This document shows, in pieces, positions 8,576 to 19,277 of a DNA stretch of 64,000 nt (its first letter is position 1; each line of letters starts with the position of its first letter). Below the pieces are notes generated by a model. That model was not told the DNA's origin, did no database searches, and saw nothing but the letters and a program-made list of their open reading frames with translations. The DNA is from Bradyrhizobium sp. ORS 285 (GTDB taxonomy: Bacteria > Pseudomonadota > Alphaproteobacteria > Rhizobiales > Xanthobacteraceae). The DNA lies in the NCBI RefSeq assembly GCF_900176205.1, contig NZ_LT859959.1, forward strand, positions 5,973,001 to 6,037,000, in the 5' to 3' direction. The translations under genes and the position numbers were made by a program.

Positions 8576-8945
8576 TCCGTTGCGTCGGAGGGGACGTATC
8601 GCGGTCGTCACGGACGTCGGCAGCGGAATGCGGTGGGTGTGTCGGGTCGCAGCGTGGCGGATGCCGCGCCGACGAACGATCCGGCACGCACGGTGAAGTC
8701 GCGTGGTCCTGGCCTCCCGGTGCTGAGGTCAAGCCTGCGGGCGGTGCGCTGAGCGCGGCGTGCAGGTGATGGGGGCAAGACAGCCGGTCCCCAGGGAGAT
8801 CGCGTATAAATCGTAAAACCATCGCGCAGGGAAGGCCGGGCGTGCTCGGCCAGACCTGTGGTACCTGCCGCCTGCATTTATTTCCGCAGGCGGGCCACGG
8901 GCGCGGCCAGCGCCCGGCCTTCCCTGCGCCCTTCTCTGTGGAGGG
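8576..8945. repeat. dispersed repeat with long inverted arms
   Basis: The right half has inverted arms CGCGCAGGGAAGGCCGGGCG (8823-8842) and the complementary CGCCCGGCCTTCCCTGCGC (8911-8929), enclosing a smaller hairpin around TGCCGCCTGCATTTATTTCC. From memory, blocks like this are frequent in Bradyrhizobium genomes. No second copy lies in this window. Confidence 0.5.
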
Positions 8946-9060
8946 CGATGCCGAGATCAAAGCTCGGGTGCGAGATGCGCCGCGAGAACGAGGCGACGCG
9001 TCCGCGGTGTCGATTGCTGATGCAGATCGTCGTTGGAGCCATGAATGCGCCCCACCCTCC

Positions 9061-9220
9061 CCTGTCGTCCCGGACAAGCCGCAGCGCGCGGCAGCGCGTT
9101 GCGACGCCGATCCGGGATCCATACGCCGCGGCGGTCATGATGAGCAGAAAGCCTACGGCCAGCGTGCCTCGATCCGCACCCTGGGGGTATGGGTCCCGGC
9201 GTTCGCCGGGACGACAGCGG
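9061..9220. repeat. 160-bp dispersed repeat, family C
   Basis: Bounded by GTCGTCCCGG on the left and CGCCGGGACGAC on the right, complementary ends that could form a long hairpin. The copy at 42131-42290 matches over nearly its whole length, including GGACCCATACGCCGCG-type and GGGTCCCGGCGTTCGCCGGG segments. A shorter derivative lies at 40693-40825. Confidence 0.75.
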
Positions 9221-9323
9221 TGGCCTTCGGGACAGCCGGGGCCCACATCTTCCCGCGATGGCAAGATGCACGTTCTACCGAGGTCAGCCGATCAGACGAA
9301 GTCCGACAGGATGGGGCGACTAC

Positions 9324-10277
<954 letters not shown>

Positions 10278-10412
10278 CGCGATTTCTCCTCGCGTCTCGC
10301 TGGAGACCTTGTTCAGCATATCGGACTATCCGTGGAACCGGCGGTTTTACACGGGCGAGGTGATATCAAGGACATAGCGCGGCTGGCAACCCGCCGCTTG
10401 TGTTTTCCCGGT

Positions 10413-10437
10413 CAAAAAACGGCGCAAAATGCGCCGC
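10413..10437 (-). terminator. rho-independent terminator after the lipoprotein gene
   Basis: On the minus strand the stem CGGCGCA/TGCGCCG with loop TTT is followed directly by GTTTTTT. It lies 6 bp past the stop of the lipoprotein gene and prevents read-through into prs. Confidence 0.75.
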
Positions 10438-10442
10438 TTTGC

Positions 10443-11072
10443 CTAATGGTCGGTGTAGCCGAGGGCGGCGACGCTGGTGCCGTCGGCGGCCGGCTCGGCG
10501 GCTGCGATCGCGGGGCCGCGCGAGGCTGGCGCCGCAGGAGGCGTGGTCCCGGCAGGGGCGCCGTTCAGCATGTTGCTGAGCCCGCTGAAGCCGGCCTGCG
10601 CGATCTTTCTCAGCACCATGTCGTCCACGGCACCCCAGGGATCGCGGCCGCCACGGCCGATCGGCTCCTCGCCGGACATCCGGAGAGCGCGCTGCTGATT
10701 GCGGTCGTAGACGTCGAACACCCAGGCGATCACGCTCTTGCCGCTAACGACCTGCGCCGAGAGATAGGTGCGGACGCGATAGGCGGCCGGCGCTTCGCGC
10801 GAAACGATCGCAAGGCTGCGCAGCTTGGACTCGCTGTCGAGCACGCTCACCATGCGGTCGAAGATCTGCGGCGGCGGGCCGTCGATCTGCTCGAAAGCGA
10901 TGGTGGCGCCGTCGGACGACGGCGCCATGGCGTAGGCGTTCGCAGGACCACTGCTGCCGCTGCCGGCACAGCCTGCGAGCGTTGCGGCGGACGCGATCAG
11001 CAAAGCGGCAACGCAGGCGTGCTGCGCAGCGCGGCTGATCAGTCGAAGTGGTGTCGGCGCTCCCCTCATCAT
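10443..11072 (-). CDS. probable lipoprotein of unknown function
   Basis: A 209-residue protein with a lipoprotein signal peptide: a basic start, a hydrophobic stretch ACVAALLIASAATL and the lipobox LAGC (cysteine about residue 35). The mature part contains a mixed alpha/beta region (FEQIDGPPPQIFDRMVSVLD to SGKSVIAWVFDVYDRNQQRA) and an Ala/Pro-rich C-terminus. It is probably anchored in the inner or outer membrane. A terminator follows the gene. The start may be either of two adjacent ATG codons (11072 or 11069). Function is unknown. Confidence 0.75.
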   Translation of the reverse strand: MMRGAPTPLRLISRAAQHACVAALLIASAATLAGCAGSGSSGPANAYAMAPSSDGATIAFEQIDGPPPQIFDRMVSVLDSESKLRSLAIVSREAPAAYRVRTYLSAQVVSGKSVIAWVFDVYDRNQQRALRMSGEEPIGRGGRDPWGAVDDMVLRKIAQAGFSGLSNMLNGAPAGTTPPAAPASRGPAIAAAEPAADGTSVAALGYTDH

Positions 11073-11195
11073 CGGGAGCGATATCGTTAAAATCGATTAA
11101 CGTCTAGGTCGCCGCTGCCACAGATTGGGACAGAACGTCGTCAGTTGTAGAGAAAGGGTTAAGCAATCCACATGCAGCCACAATGGCGCCCAGCT

Positions 11196-11966
11196 TCAGC
11201 CTTCGAGCATGATCGCGTGCACGTGCCGGCCGTAGTCCGGTTCTTGACGGTGCACGGAGCGGCGGTAACTGAAGAAGCGCTCGTCGGCATAGGTGTCGAG
11301 GCCGAGGTCATCGATCAGCAGCACACCCGCTTTTTGCAGCCGCATCCGGATGAAGCCACCGAGATCGAACATCGCGTGCCCCTCTCGCTCGGCTGGCAAG
11401 AAGAAGCGCGCATGCTCGGCATCGTCGTCGATGAAGCGGGTGACGAACTCAGGCCCGACTTCGTAGCTCGGCTGCCGGATCAGGGGACCGATCGCGGCGA
11501 TGATCTGTCCGCGCTCGGCGCCGAGCTCTTCCATCGCCTGCAGCGTGGCTTCGAGCACGCCGGTCAACGCGCCCTTCCAGCCGGCATGCGCCGCGCCGAC
11601 GACGCGCTTGTGCGGATCGGCGAACAGGATCGGCCCGCAGTCGGCCGTGGTGACGCCGATCGCGAGATTGGGCGTGGCGGTGACCAGGGCATCCGCCTTC
11701 GGCCTGACGGCGCCGTCCCACGGACCGGTCGCCACCACGACGTCAGGCGAGTGGATCTGATGCACGCTGAGGAACTGCTCGGGCGCGACGCCCATCTGCG
11801 CCGCCATCCGGCGACGGTTTTCCCGCACGGCCTCCGGCACGTCGTTGGATCCGAGCCCGCCATTGAGGCCGGCATAGATGCCGTCGGACACTCCGCCCTC
11901 CCGGGTGAAGAAGGCGTGGCGCAGGCCGGGGATTGCGGACATCACATCCGATGACACCAGCATCAT
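11196..11966 (-). CDS. pgeF: PgeF, peptidoglycan editing factor (laccase-fold YfiH family)
   Basis: Members of this family remove wrongly incorporated residues from cytoplasmic peptidoglycan precursors; some are described as multicopper oxidases or purine-nucleoside phosphorylases. The 256-residue protein has the family motifs in order: TREGGVSDGIYAGLNGG near the N-terminus, SVHQIHSPDV, TTADCGPILF, AHAGWKGALTGV and FFSYRRSVHRQEPDYGRHVH. These supply the conserved His/Cys metal site. Its ATG overlaps the stop of midA by 4 bp, so it is the last gene of the lgt-midA-pgeF operon. Confidence 0.92.
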   Translation of the reverse strand: MMLVSSDVMSAIPGLRHAFFTREGGVSDGIYAGLNGGLGSNDVPEAVRENRRRMAAQMGVAPEQFLSVHQIHSPDVVVATGPWDGAVRPKADALVTATPNLAIGVTTADCGPILFADPHKRVVGAAHAGWKGALTGVLEATLQAMEELGAERGQIIAAIGPLIRQPSYEVGPEFVTRFIDDDAEHARFFLPAEREGHAMFDLGGFIRMRLQKAGVLLIDDLGLDTYADERFFSYRRSVHRQEPDYGRHVHAIMLEG

Positions 11967-13090
11967 GCGCCTCCCGTCTTCTCGCTCGTGTGCTCGTCGC
12001 TGATCCCCGCGAGCATCGGAATCCCCGGGTCGGATACGCCGAGCACCTTGAACAGCGAGCCCATGCCGTCGCGGCCGCCGCCGGTCAGGCGCTTCAGCCC
12101 GCTCGCAATGTCGGCGGAGACCTCGGGCGAGGCCTTCTGCATCAGGGTCAGCGCCCGCGTCTCGATGCCGAGCCGCTGCAGGAATTCACCTTGGGTGATC
12201 GGCCCATGAACACGCGCGCCGACCGCTTCCGCCGACCGCGCCAGCGCATCGAAATCGACATGCGCGGTGATGTCGGCGAGCCCCGGCGTCTTCAGCGGGT
12301 CGGCAAAGCTGTGCCGGGCGATCGCCTGGAAGGTGTCGCCGACATCGCTGCGGACATGGCCGTAGTCGATGATGACCGCGGCGCCGCGCTGCTCGCGAAT
12401 GCGCTTGGCGATCGCCATGATCTCGGTGTTCGGCCGCCATTCGAAGATCGCGCCCGACGGAGCGGCGCGCACCAGCGGCGACAGCAGCAGCTCGAAGCCC
12501 GGCGTCGGGTCCGCGGCCGTGCCATAGACGAAGTTCTCCTCCTCATCGAGCTCGACGACGCGCTCGTGCCAGCCGGTTTCGCGCCTCACCACCTGGTGCA
12601 CCGGCAGCACGTCGAAATACTCGTTGGCGAAGATGACGCTCGGCCCCTCCGGCACGTCGTCGAAATTGTCGTGCCAGGTGACGTTGCGCAGGCCGGTCAA
12701 GGTCGCCTTCTGTTTCTCACGCAGCACCGGGTTGATCTCGACGAGGTGCACCGAGATCGTCTGGTAGAGCGGCGGCAGCACGCGCAGCGCGCGCAGCGCA
12801 TCCGACATCATGGTGCCGCGGCCCGGCCCCAGCTCGATCAGCCGGAACTGCTGCGGCGAACCCGAGGCTTTCCAGATCGAGGCCGCCCACAGGCCGAGCA
12901 GCTCGCCGAACATCTGGCTCACCTCCGGCGCAGTGGTGAAGTCGCCCTCGCGTCCCAGCGGATCGCGCGCGATGTAGTAGCCGTGCTCCGGATGCGTCAG
13001 GCACAGCTCCATGTAGCGCCAGACCGGCATCGGTCCCGACGCCTTGATCAGCCGCTTGAGCTCGGTGTGGAGCGGAGAGGTTTCGATCAC
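11963..13090 (-). CDS. MidA/NDUFAF7-family SAM-dependent methyltransferase
   Basis: A 375-residue protein of the DUF185 family. The mitochondrial homologue NDUFAF7 (MidA) methylates an arginine of a complex I subunit during assembly. Hallmarks are [20 protein letters not shown] near the N-terminus, [17 protein letters not shown], the SAM-binding motif [16 protein letters not shown] and later [15 protein letters not shown]. The natural substrate in bacteria is not settled; complex I is plausible. It overlaps both lgt upstream and pgeF downstream by 4 bp, implying translational coupling. Confidence 0.9.
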   Translation of the reverse strand: MIETSPLHTELKRLIKASGPMPVWRYMELCLTHPEHGYYIARDPLGREGDFTTAPEVSQMFGELLGLWAASIWKASGSPQQFRLIELGPGRGTMMSDALRALRVLPPLYQTISVHLVEINPVLREKQKATLTGLRNVTWHDNFDDVPEGPSVIFANEYFDVLPVHQVVRRETGWHERVVELDEEENFVYGTAADPTPGFELLLSPLVRAAPSGAIFEWRPNTEIMAIAKRIREQRGAAVIIDYGHVRSDVGDTFQAIARHSFADPLKTPGLADITAHVDFDALARSAEAVGARVHGPITQGEFLQRLGIETRALTLMQKASPEVSADIASGLKRLTGGGRDGMGSLFKVLGVSDPGIPMLAGISDEHTSEKTGGA

Positions 13091-13944
13091 GGCTGGGCCT
13101 GCAGCGCGGGAGTGGCGTGATGAACACCGGGCTTGCGCAGCGCCCTGATCACCAGGATCGCGCCGACGATCAGCATCGGCACCGACAGGATCATGCCCAT
13201 GGTGAGATGGCGCCAGAAGAAGCCGAGCTGCTCGTCCGGCTCGCGGAAAAACTCACTGACGATGCGGGCCACACCATAAAGACCGATGAAGCTGCCGAGG
13301 ATCAGGCCCGGGCGCCTCAACGCGCCGAACCGGATCATGATCGCGAGCACGATGAACAGCACGATGCCTTCGAAACCGGCCTCGTAGAGCTGGCTCGGAT
13401 GGCGCGGCAGATGGGTCGGATCGCGCGGGAAGATCATCGCCCAGGGCACGCTGGAATCGGCCGGGCGGCCCCACAATTCACCGTTGATGAAGTTGGCGAT
13501 GCGGCCGAGCAGCAGGCCGATCGGGGCAACCGCGGTGGTGATGTCGCCGAGCGACAGGATCGGCAGGCCGTTGCGGCGGGCGAACCAGATCACCGCGACG
13601 ACGCAGCCCATGAAGCCGCCGTGGAACGACATGCCGCCATTCCACAGCTGCAAGATCTCGAGCGGGTGCTTGATGAAGTGCGGCAGGTTGTAGAACAGCA
13701 CGTAGCCGGTGCGGCCGCCGAGGATGATGCCGAGCGTGGCCCACAGGATGAAGTCGTCGAGTTGGATCAGCGACACCGGCGCCGGGCCGCCCCACAGCCG
13801 CTCCTTCTTGAGCAGCGAGCGGGCATAGAGCCAGCCGATCACGATCCCGCAGATATAGGCCAACGCGTACCAGCGGATCGCCAGGGGGCCGACCGCGATC
13901 GCCACGGGATCGAACACGGGGAAGTCGATGAGGAGAGGCGTCAT
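13087..13944 (-). CDS. lgt: prolipoprotein diacylglyceryl transferase
   Basis: Transfers a diacylglyceryl group from phosphatidylglycerol to the lipobox cysteine of prolipoproteins in the inner membrane. The 285-residue protein has about seven membrane segments. The essential HGG motif is in [10 protein letters not shown], and the signature [15 protein letters not shown] is complete, followed by [12 protein letters not shown] and FREPDEQLG. It is the first gene of the operon with midA and pgeF. The upstream 240 bp also carries the divergent ubiK promoter. Confidence 0.97.
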   Translation of the reverse strand: MTPLLIDFPVFDPVAIAVGPLAIRWYALAYICGIVIGWLYARSLLKKERLWGGPAPVSLIQLDDFILWATLGIILGGRTGYVLFYNLPHFIKHPLEILQLWNGGMSFHGGFMGCVVAVIWFARRNGLPILSLGDITTAVAPIGLLLGRIANFINGELWGRPADSSVPWAMIFPRDPTHLPRHPSQLYEAGFEGIVLFIVLAIMIRFGALRRPGLILGSFIGLYGVARIVSEFFREPDEQLGFFWRHLTMGMILSVPMLIVGAILVIRALRKPGVHHATPALQAQP

Positions 13945-14186
13945 TCACAGGCTTTCGTGGGCACGCGTTCCGTTGTCCGGACGCACGCGAGCGAGACGGG
14001 CTTTGAACAGGCCCTCGCCGCAGGGGCGGCGCGATGCCGTCCAGGGCCGCTCATACAGCGCGGCGGGCCGACGCAACAAGTACGATGACAAGGAAACCGC
14101 GGCGTGACAAGACGGGCCCATCTTGAAGGCGGCGGGATGGATCGCCATTCTGTGATCGAGCGCGTCGCGGAGAGCGGAGTTTGAGC

Positions 14187-14477
14187 ATGACCCAGACCAA
14201 CAACCGGTTTTTCGACGAGATCGGCCGCCTGATGAACGACGCCGCCGGCGCCGCGCAGGGCATGAAGCGGGAGGTCGACTCCGTCATCCGCAACCAGGCC
14301 GAAAAGATCCTGAACGACCTGGACATCGTGAAGCGCGAGGAGTTCGAGGCAGTCAAGGACATGGCCCGGCTCGCCCGCGAGGAGAACGAGGCGCTGAAGG
14401 CCCGGATCGCGGCGCTCGAGGCCAAGCTGGGCGGGGCGGCCGGCGGTCAACCGGGCACCGGCAGCGCGGACGGCTGA
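14187..14477 (+). CDS. ubiK: UbiK/BMFP-family ubiquinone biosynthesis accessory factor
   Basis: A 96-residue protein with an amphipathic N-terminus (MTQTNNRFFDEIGRLMNDAA) and a C-terminal coiled coil (REEFEAVKDMARLAREENEA, then LKARIAALEAKLG). This is the YqiC/BMFP fold, which binds membranes, forms trimers and in enterobacteria (UbiK) assists the soluble Ubi complex. The ATG at 14187 has GGAG upstream and is preferred to an in-frame TTG at 14181. The Gly-rich last dozen residues are disordered. A hairpin after the stop may be its terminator. Confidence 0.82.
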   Translation: MTQTNNRFFDEIGRLMNDAAGAAQGMKREVDSVIRNQAEKILNDLDIVKREEFEAVKDMARLAREENEALKARIAALEAKLGGAAGGQPGTGSADG

Positions 14478-14508
14478 GGCCGGGCGGACAGCCGCGGGGC
14501 GGAAGCAT

Positions 14509-14533
14509 GGGGCCATCGGCCCCTTCATTTCCT
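14509..14533 (+). terminator. possible terminator after ubiK
   Basis: Stem GGGGCC/GGCCCC with loop ATC, followed by TTCATTTCCTT. The T-run is interrupted, so efficiency is uncertain. Confidence 0.4.
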
Positions 14534-14561
14534 TGTCATTTCCCGGGTTTGCCGCTAGAAC
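14533..14561 (+). promoter_or_regulatory. promoter of rplY
   Basis: TTGTCA (14533-14538), a 17-bp spacer and TAGAAC (14556-14561). This gives a 5' leader of about 98 nt before rplY. Confidence 0.5.
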
Positions 14562-14666
14562 GCCGCCACGTCCGCGGCCCCCGCACCCCTGGAGGCTTGC
14601 CGAAGGACCGTCCAGCAACGGGCCGCATTGCGGCCTTTAACTTTTTAAAACAAGGACTTGAGCAAG

Positions 14667-15368
14667 ATGGCGACCGTCAGAGAACTGAAGGCGACCGCCC
14701 GTCCGTCAGTCGGCAAGGGGGCCGCACGGGCAGAGCGTCGCGCCGGGAGAGTGCCCGGAGTGATTTATGGAGACAACCAGCCCCCCCTGCCGATCTCGGT
14801 GGAAGACCGCGAGCTGCGCCAGCGCATCCTCGCCGGCCGGTTTCTGACCACGATCTTCGACATCAGCCTCGACGGCAAGAAGCACCGGGTGATCCCGCGC
14901 GACTTCCATCTCGATCCGGTCAAGGACTTCCCGATCCACGTCGACTTCATGCGGCTCGGCCAGGGCGCGACCATCCGCGTCAGCGTACCGCTGCACGTGG
15001 TGGGCTCGGAAGGCGCGCCGGGCGTGAAGCGTGGCGGCACGGTCAACATCGTGACCCACACGCTGGACCTCGAGTGCCTCGCGGAGAACATCCCGCAGTT
15101 CATCGAGGCCGATGTCAGCGCGCTGGAAATCAACCACTCGCTGCACATCTCCGACGTCAAGCTGCCGACCGGCGTCAAGACGCTGTCGCGCGATGACTCG
15201 ACGCTCGTCACCATCGTGCCGCCGTCGGGCTATGGCGAGGAGCAGAAAGCCGCTGCTGGCGCTGCCGCGGCTCCCGCTGCTGCCGCTCCGGCTGCCGGCG
15301 CCAAGGCTCCTGCCGCCGCCGCGAAGGCCCCTGCTGCCGCCGCCAAGGCCCCCGAGAAGAAGAAGTAA
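14667..15368 (+). CDS. rplY: 50S ribosomal protein L25, long CTC form
   Basis: Binds 5S rRNA in the large ribosomal subunit. The 233-residue protein has the N-terminal L25 barrel (residues 1 to about 95: [20 protein letters not shown] and [20 protein letters not shown]) and the TL5/CTC beta domain (about 96-190). The last about 40 residues are an Ala/Pro/Lys tail, common in alphaproteobacterial L25. The ATG at 14667 is preferred to a TTG at 14658, because AAGGA at 14652-14656 is too close to the TTG. It is followed by pth, the usual gene pair. Confidence 0.94.
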   Translation: MATVRELKATARPSVGKGAARAERRAGRVPGVIYGDNQPPLPISVEDRELRQRILAGRFLTTIFDISLDGKKHRVIPRDFHLDPVKDFPIHVDFMRLGQGATIRVSVPLHVVGSEGAPGVKRGGTVNIVTHTLDLECLAENIPQFIEADVSALEINHSLHISDVKLPTGVKTLSRDDSTLVTIVPPSGYGEEQKAAAGAAAAPAAAAPAAGAKAPAAAAKAPAAAAKAPEKKK

Positions 15369-15441
15369 GCCGATCCGCTGTCGGGGCGCGCGGGCTTACC
15401 TCGCGCGCTCCGAAAGCGACGGCAGGTCCCGGTGCCGCGCC

Positions 15442-16047
15442 ATGCTGCTGTTCGTCGGTCTCGGCAATCCCGGCGCGAAATATGCGCGCAACCGGCACAA
15501 TATCGGCTTCATGGCCGTGGACGAGATTTCCCGGCGCCACCGCTTCTCGCCCTGGCGCCGCCGGTTTCAGGGCGAGACCTCCGAAGGCACGCTCGACTCC
15601 GAGCGCGTCATCCTGCTGAAGCCGACCACCTATATGAACGAATCCGGCCGCGCGGTGCAGGAAGCCGCCAGCTTCTTCAAGCTCGGCGTCGGCGACGTCA
15701 CCGTGTTTCAGGACGAACTCGAGCTTGCCCCGGGCAAGCTGCGCGTCAAGGTCGGCGGCGGCATTGCCGGACATAACGGGCTGCGCTCGATCTCCGCGCA
15801 TCTCGGCAACGACTATCGCCGCGTCCGGCTCGGCATCGGCCATCCCGGCGTCAAGGAGCTGGTGCACGGCCACGTGCTGTCGGACTTCGCCAAGAGCGAG
15901 ATGCCCTGGGTCGAGGCGCTGTGCGAGGCGGTGGCCGACAATGCTGAATTGTTGACGGGCAAGCGCGACTCCACCTTCGCCAACAAGGTGCATCTGGCGT
16001 TGCAGGCCAAAGGTTTTCTGGACAAGGGCGACGCCGGCGCCGCGTGA
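15442..16047 (+). CDS. pth: peptidyl-tRNA hydrolase
   Basis: Releases tRNA from prematurely dissociated peptidyl-tRNA. At 201 residues it has the usual bacterial length. The active-site residues are visible: N9 in GLGNPG, catalytic H19 in RNRHNIGF and D91 in [15 protein letters not shown], followed by [13 protein letters not shown]. The C-terminal lid [16 protein letters not shown] is also typical. It lies 73 bp after rplY and 42 bp before ychF, probably in one transcript. Confidence 0.97.
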   Translation: MLLFVGLGNPGAKYARNRHNIGFMAVDEISRRHRFSPWRRRFQGETSEGTLDSERVILLKPTTYMNESGRAVQEAASFFKLGVGDVTVFQDELELAPGKLRVKVGGGIAGHNGLRSISAHLGNDYRRVRLGIGHPGVKELVHGHVLSDFAKSEMPWVEALCEAVADNAELLTGKRDSTFANKVHLALQAKGFLDKGDAGAA

Positions 16048-16089
16048 GGCGCGCGCGGTTGTTGCCTCGAAGAGGATGCGAGACGGATC

Positions 16090-17187
16090 ATGGGATTCAA
16101 ATGCGGGATCGTCGGCCTGCCCAACGTCGGCAAGTCGACGCTGTTCAACGCGCTGACGGAGACGGCGGCGGCGCAGGCGGCGAACTATCCGTTCTGCACC
16201 ATCGAGCCGAATGTCGGCGAGGTCGCCGTGCCCGATCCGCGGCTTGAGAAGCTCGCGGCGATCGCCAAGTCCGGCCAGATCATTCCGACGCGGCTGACCT
16301 TCGTCGATATCGCCGGCCTCGTGCGTGGCGCCTCCAAGGGTGAAGGCCTCGGCAACCAGTTTCTCGCCAACATCCGCGAGGTCGACGCGATCGCGCATGT
16401 CGTGCGCTGCTTCGAGGATTCCGACATCACCCATGTCGAGGGCAAGATCGCGCCGCTCGCCGACATCGAGACCATCGAGACCGAGCTGATGCTCGCCGAT
16501 CTCGACAGCCTCGAAAAGCGCGTCGACAATCTCGCCAAGAAGGCCAAGGGCGGCGACAAGGACGCCAAGGAGCAGCACGACCTCGTCACCCGCGCGCTGG
16601 TTCTGCTGCGCGACGGCAAGCCGGCGCGGCTGCTGGAGCGCAAGCCGGAGGAGGAGCGCGCCTTCGGCATGCTCGGCCTGTTGAGTTCGAAGCCGGTGCT
16701 CTACGTCTGCAACGTCGAGGAAGGCTCGGCCAAGGACGGCAACAGCTTCTCGCAGGCGGTGTTCGCGCGCGCCAAGGAGGAGGGCGCGATCGCCGTGGTG
16801 ATCTCGGCCAAGATCGAATCGGAGATCGCGACCCTGTCGCGCGAGGAGCGCGTCGACTTCCTGGATACTTTAGGGCTCGAAGAGGCCGGCCTCGACCGGC
16901 TGATCCGCGCCGGCTATCAGCTGCTCGACCTGATCACCTACTTCACGGTCGGTCCGAAGGAGGCGCGTGCCTGGACCATCCACCGCGGCACCAAGGCGCC
17001 GGCGGCGGCGGGCGTCATCCACACCGATTTCGAGAAGGGGTTCATCCGCGCCGAGACGATCGCCTATGCCGACTACGTGGCGCTTGGCGGTGAAGCAGGC
17101 GCGCGCGAGGGCGGCAAGTTGCGGCTCGAGGGCAAGGAATATGTGGTCGCCGACGGCGACGTGATGCACTTCCGCTTCAACAACTAA
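16090..17187 (+). CDS. ychF: YchF/Ola1-family redox-regulated P-loop ATPase
   Basis: A 365-residue Obg-superfamily protein. The P-loop GLPNVGKST (residues 9-17) is followed by the switch region [32 protein letters not shown] and the adenine-preferring NVEE in place of NKxD. The C-terminal TGS domain begins near [14 protein letters not shown]. YchF binds ribosomes and hydrolyses ATP rather than GTP; it is linked to oxidative-stress responses. Gene order rplY-pth-ychF is common in this group. Confidence 0.96.
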   Translation: MGFKCGIVGLPNVGKSTLFNALTETAAAQAANYPFCTIEPNVGEVAVPDPRLEKLAAIAKSGQIIPTRLTFVDIAGLVRGASKGEGLGNQFLANIREVDAIAHVVRCFEDSDITHVEGKIAPLADIETIETELMLADLDSLEKRVDNLAKKAKGGDKDAKEQHDLVTRALVLLRDGKPARLLERKPEEERAFGMLGLLSSKPVLYVCNVEEGSAKDGNSFSQAVFARAKEEGAIAVVISAKIESEIATLSREERVDFLDTLGLEEAGLDRLIRAGYQLLDLITYFTVGPKEARAWTIHRGTKAPAAAGVIHTDFEKGFIRAETIAYADYVALGGEAGAREGGKLRLEGKEYVVADGDVMHFRFNN

Positions 17188-17206
17188 CGGCGCCGCATGG
17201 GGCGGA

Positions 17207-17497
17207 CTACATCCGCCCCTGCTCGCGGATCGCGCCGAGATGCTCGTTGATGCGGAAGACGATCAGCACGAACTCCGCGATGATGCGCGAGAACACCATG
17301 CCGACGATGATGCCGGCGAGTGACGACAGCAGCATCAGGAAACCGCCGAACGGGCTGATCGCCATCTCGGACAGGCCCGTGAAAACGCCGCGAATGCCCG
17401 ACAGGATGATCAGCACGATCACCAGCCAATAAAACGTCTTGATGATGGTGGGCGTGATGAAGCGGTCCCACTGGAACAAATCGCGAAATTCCAACAT
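17207..17497 (-). CDS. DUF4282-like small membrane protein
   Basis: A 96-residue protein with two hydrophobic segments (FYWLVIVLIILSGIRGVF and FLMLLSSLAGIIVGMVFSRI) after an amphipathic start, MLEFRDLFQWDRFITPTIIK. This matches the DUF4282 pattern (FQFDxFITPxxIKxxYW). The end EFVLIVFRINEHLGAIREQG is predicted cytoplasmic helix. The ATG at 17497 has GGGGGAT upstream. It converges with ychF. Function unknown; these proteins are widespread short inner-membrane proteins. Confidence 0.75.
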   Translation of the reverse strand: MLEFRDLFQWDRFITPTIIKTFYWLVIVLIILSGIRGVFTGLSEMAISPFGGFLMLLSSLAGIIVGMVFSRIIAEFVLIVFRINEHLGAIREQGRM

Positions 17498-17718
17498 CCT
17501 GATCCCCCAGCACCTTCCGAATCGCAACGCACAACCGTCTTTAAGTCCTGCTCGAATCCGGCGCCAGCCGACATCAGCGGCGCGGATCTCAGCCCGGTAT
17601 CAGGCGCCTTCTGGCGCTCTCTCTAGGACGCGACCGGGCGTCAGCCATGCGAGCGGCCCGGTTGTGATTGCTGCAAAGTGCGGCCACAATCGGGCTTCTT
17701 TCAGCCATTCCCGACCTC

Positions 17719-18180
17719 ATGACCCTCACCTTCGAAGATTTTCCGCAAGGCCCGTTCGGCAGCTTCGGCCCGCGACACGTCACCCGCGACGAGATCATCG
17801 CTTTCGCCTCCGAGTTCGATCCGCAACCGATGCATCTGGACGAAGAGGCCGCCAAGCAGTCGATGCTCAACGGCCTCTCTGGGTCCGGCTGGCATCTGTG
17901 CTCGCTGATGATGCGCATGATGTTCGACGGCTTCATCGGCCACACCGCCTCGCTCGGCTCGCCGGGTGTGAACGAGGTGCGGTGGCTGTCGCCGTTGCGG
18001 CCGGATGACGAATTGATGCTCGATGTCGAGGTCATCGAGGCGCGGGTGTCGCGGAGCCGCCCGTCGACCGGGATCGTCACCTTCAAATGCGGCGTGCGCA
18101 ACAAGGCCGGTGAGAGGCTGTGTGAGATGGTCTCTCCGATCATCGTCGAGCGCCGTGCAGCCGGCGCGGAGGTGGCCTGA
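17719..18180 (+). CDS. MaoC-family hot-dog-fold dehydratase, first of a tandem pair
   Basis: A 153-residue single hot-dog domain. The hydratase-2 motif is recognisable: F(ASEFDPQPMHLDEEAAKQSM), with D and H of the catalytic pair, then FNGLSGSGWH-type sequence (LNGLSGSGWHLCSLMMRMMF). It would hydrate or dehydrate enoyl-CoA substrates. Its stop overlaps the start of the second MaoC gene (TGATG), so the two products probably form a heteromer. The substrate is unknown. The ATG at 17719 was chosen because the hot-dog strand starts immediately after it. Confidence 0.88.
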   Translation: MTLTFEDFPQGPFGSFGPRHVTRDEIIAFASEFDPQPMHLDEEAAKQSMLNGLSGSGWHLCSLMMRMMFDGFIGHTASLGSPGVNEVRWLSPLRPDDELMLDVEVIEARVSRSRPSTGIVTFKCGVRNKAGERLCEMVSPIIVERRAAGAEVA

Positions 18181-18659
18181 TGCGCTTCTTCGAGGATCTT
18201 GAGATCGGCCAGCGTCGCGAACTCGGCTCCTACACGTTCACGGCCGAAGAGATCATCCGGTTCGCGCGACAGTTTGATCCGCAGCGCTTCCACCTCGATG
18301 AGGAGGAAGGCCGCAACTCGCTGTTCGGCGGGCTGGCCGCCTCGGGGTGGCACATCGGCTCGGTCTGCATGAAGCTGATCGTCGCCGACAACCAGCGGCT
18401 TGCAGAGCTTGCGCGATCGCGCGGCGAGCCGGTTTCGGTCGGCGGACCGTCGCCTGGATTCCGCGAGCTGCGCTGGCTCAAGCCGGTGCTCGCAGGCGAT
18501 ACGATCGCCTTCTCCAGTGAGATTGATTCGCTACGCGCCTCCGCCTCGCGTCCGCAGTGGGGCATCCTGCAAGCGCGCAATACCGGCATCAATCAGCGCG
18601 GCGAGTTGGTGTTCTCAGTGCTCGCATCGGCATTTGTCCCGCGACGGAACAACCGTTGA
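18180..18659 (+). CDS. MaoC-family hot-dog-fold dehydratase, second of a tandem pair
   Basis: A 159-residue paralogue of the preceding protein, with the same motif order: FARQFDPQRFHLDEEEGRNS followed by LFGGLAASGWHIGSVCMKL. The catalytic Asp and His are retained. Sequence divergence between the two suggests different roles within a heterodimer rather than a recent duplication. Translation is coupled to the first gene by an overlap at 18177-18182. No CoA ligase or dehydrogenase lies next to the pair, so the pathway cannot be inferred. Confidence 0.88.
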   Translation: MRFFEDLEIGQRRELGSYTFTAEEIIRFARQFDPQRFHLDEEEGRNSLFGGLAASGWHIGSVCMKLIVADNQRLAELARSRGEPVSVGGPSPGFRELRWLKPVLAGDTIAFSSEIDSLRASASRPQWGILQARNTGINQRGELVFSVLASAFVPRRNNR

Positions 18660-18759
18660 GGCGAAAAGGTCACGCTGCGTAGGATTGTCTGCGCGGAACG
18701 AACTTCGCGCTAACGCATTCTGAACCCGGACTCTATAAGACAGCCCATCAGGGATCAGG

Positions 18760-18918
18760 ATGTGGGGGATGAGTATGGCAGATCGCAGTGGTCTGAAACT
18801 CCTCGGCTTTATCTTTGCCAGCGTGACGCTCGCAGTGATGCTCGCCACGGGAATGGTCGTAAAGGGATACGCCGACGGTTCGTATTCGTTGGAGACGTCG
18901 GCTTCGGTCGAAGAGTGA
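18760..18918 (+). CDS. small single-span membrane protein
   Basis: A 52-residue product, MWGMSMADRSGLKLLGFIFA and on, with one membrane helix (LLGFIFASVTLAVMLATGMVV) and a short acidic C-terminus (DGSYSLETSASVEE). Three in-frame ATGs (18760, 18769, 18775) are possible; AGGG at 18750-18753 fits the first and GGGGG fits the last. A short hydrophobic gene with clean start signals is plausible but unrecognised. Confidence 0.55.
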   Translation: MWGMSMADRSGLKLLGFIFASVTLAVMLATGMVVKGYADGSYSLETSASVEE

Positions 18919-18985
18919 CGAACTTAAGAGTTCGTTAACGCCGAACGGCAAGAACGACGAACGGCGCAGCCCTCGTCCCGGCGGT

Positions 18986-19123
18986 CTACCGGCTCCAGAT
19001 GAGCACCATGACCGCCATCGCAATCACCAGCAATCCGACGAAGCGGACCATGATGGTCCCGATCCGCTGAGGCTCCGGCCTCAGGGGGATCGGATCGGTT
19101 TTTTCCGGCCGGATCGTTTCCAT
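18986..19123 (-). CDS. small C-tail-anchored membrane protein
   Basis: A 45-residue product: a charged N-terminus METIRPEKTDPIPLRPEPQR followed by one helix (MVRFVGLLVIAMAVMVLIWS) ending in R at the C-terminus. The frame extends upstream to 19195, but that part has unrelated composition. Only a weak G-rich ribosome site is seen. Function unknown. Confidence 0.5.
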   Translation of the reverse strand: METIRPEKTDPIPLRPEPQRIGTIMVRFVGLLVIAMAVMVLIWSR

Positions 19124-19220
19124 GGAATTGACAGCCCCCGAACACACTCGCCCGCAAACAAATGGGCAGGAGTTGGTCGCGACGCTGTCGAACAACGTTC
19201 AACACTGGTCATTGCAATGA

Positions 19221-19253
19221 GAAAAGCCGCCGCGCGATGCCTCGCACGGCGGC
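19221..19253 (-). terminator. rho-independent terminator of the 19278-19691 gene
   Basis: On the minus strand a 12-bp stem (19242-19253 with 19226-19237, one G-U pair) is followed by TTTTC. It lies 25 bp beyond the stop of the upstream gene. Confidence 0.7.
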
Positions 19254-19277
19254 TCTATTCCTCTCAGGAAAGATCGC

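Larger units (their letters stand above)
8408..9323. other. gene-free stretch made largely of dispersed repeats
   Basis: No convincing gene in either strand. 8408-8575 shows nothing recognisable. The rest is occupied by the two repeat units listed separately (about 8576-8945 and 9061-9220). Open frames here have no ribosome-binding sites and overlap on both strands. Confidence 0.6.
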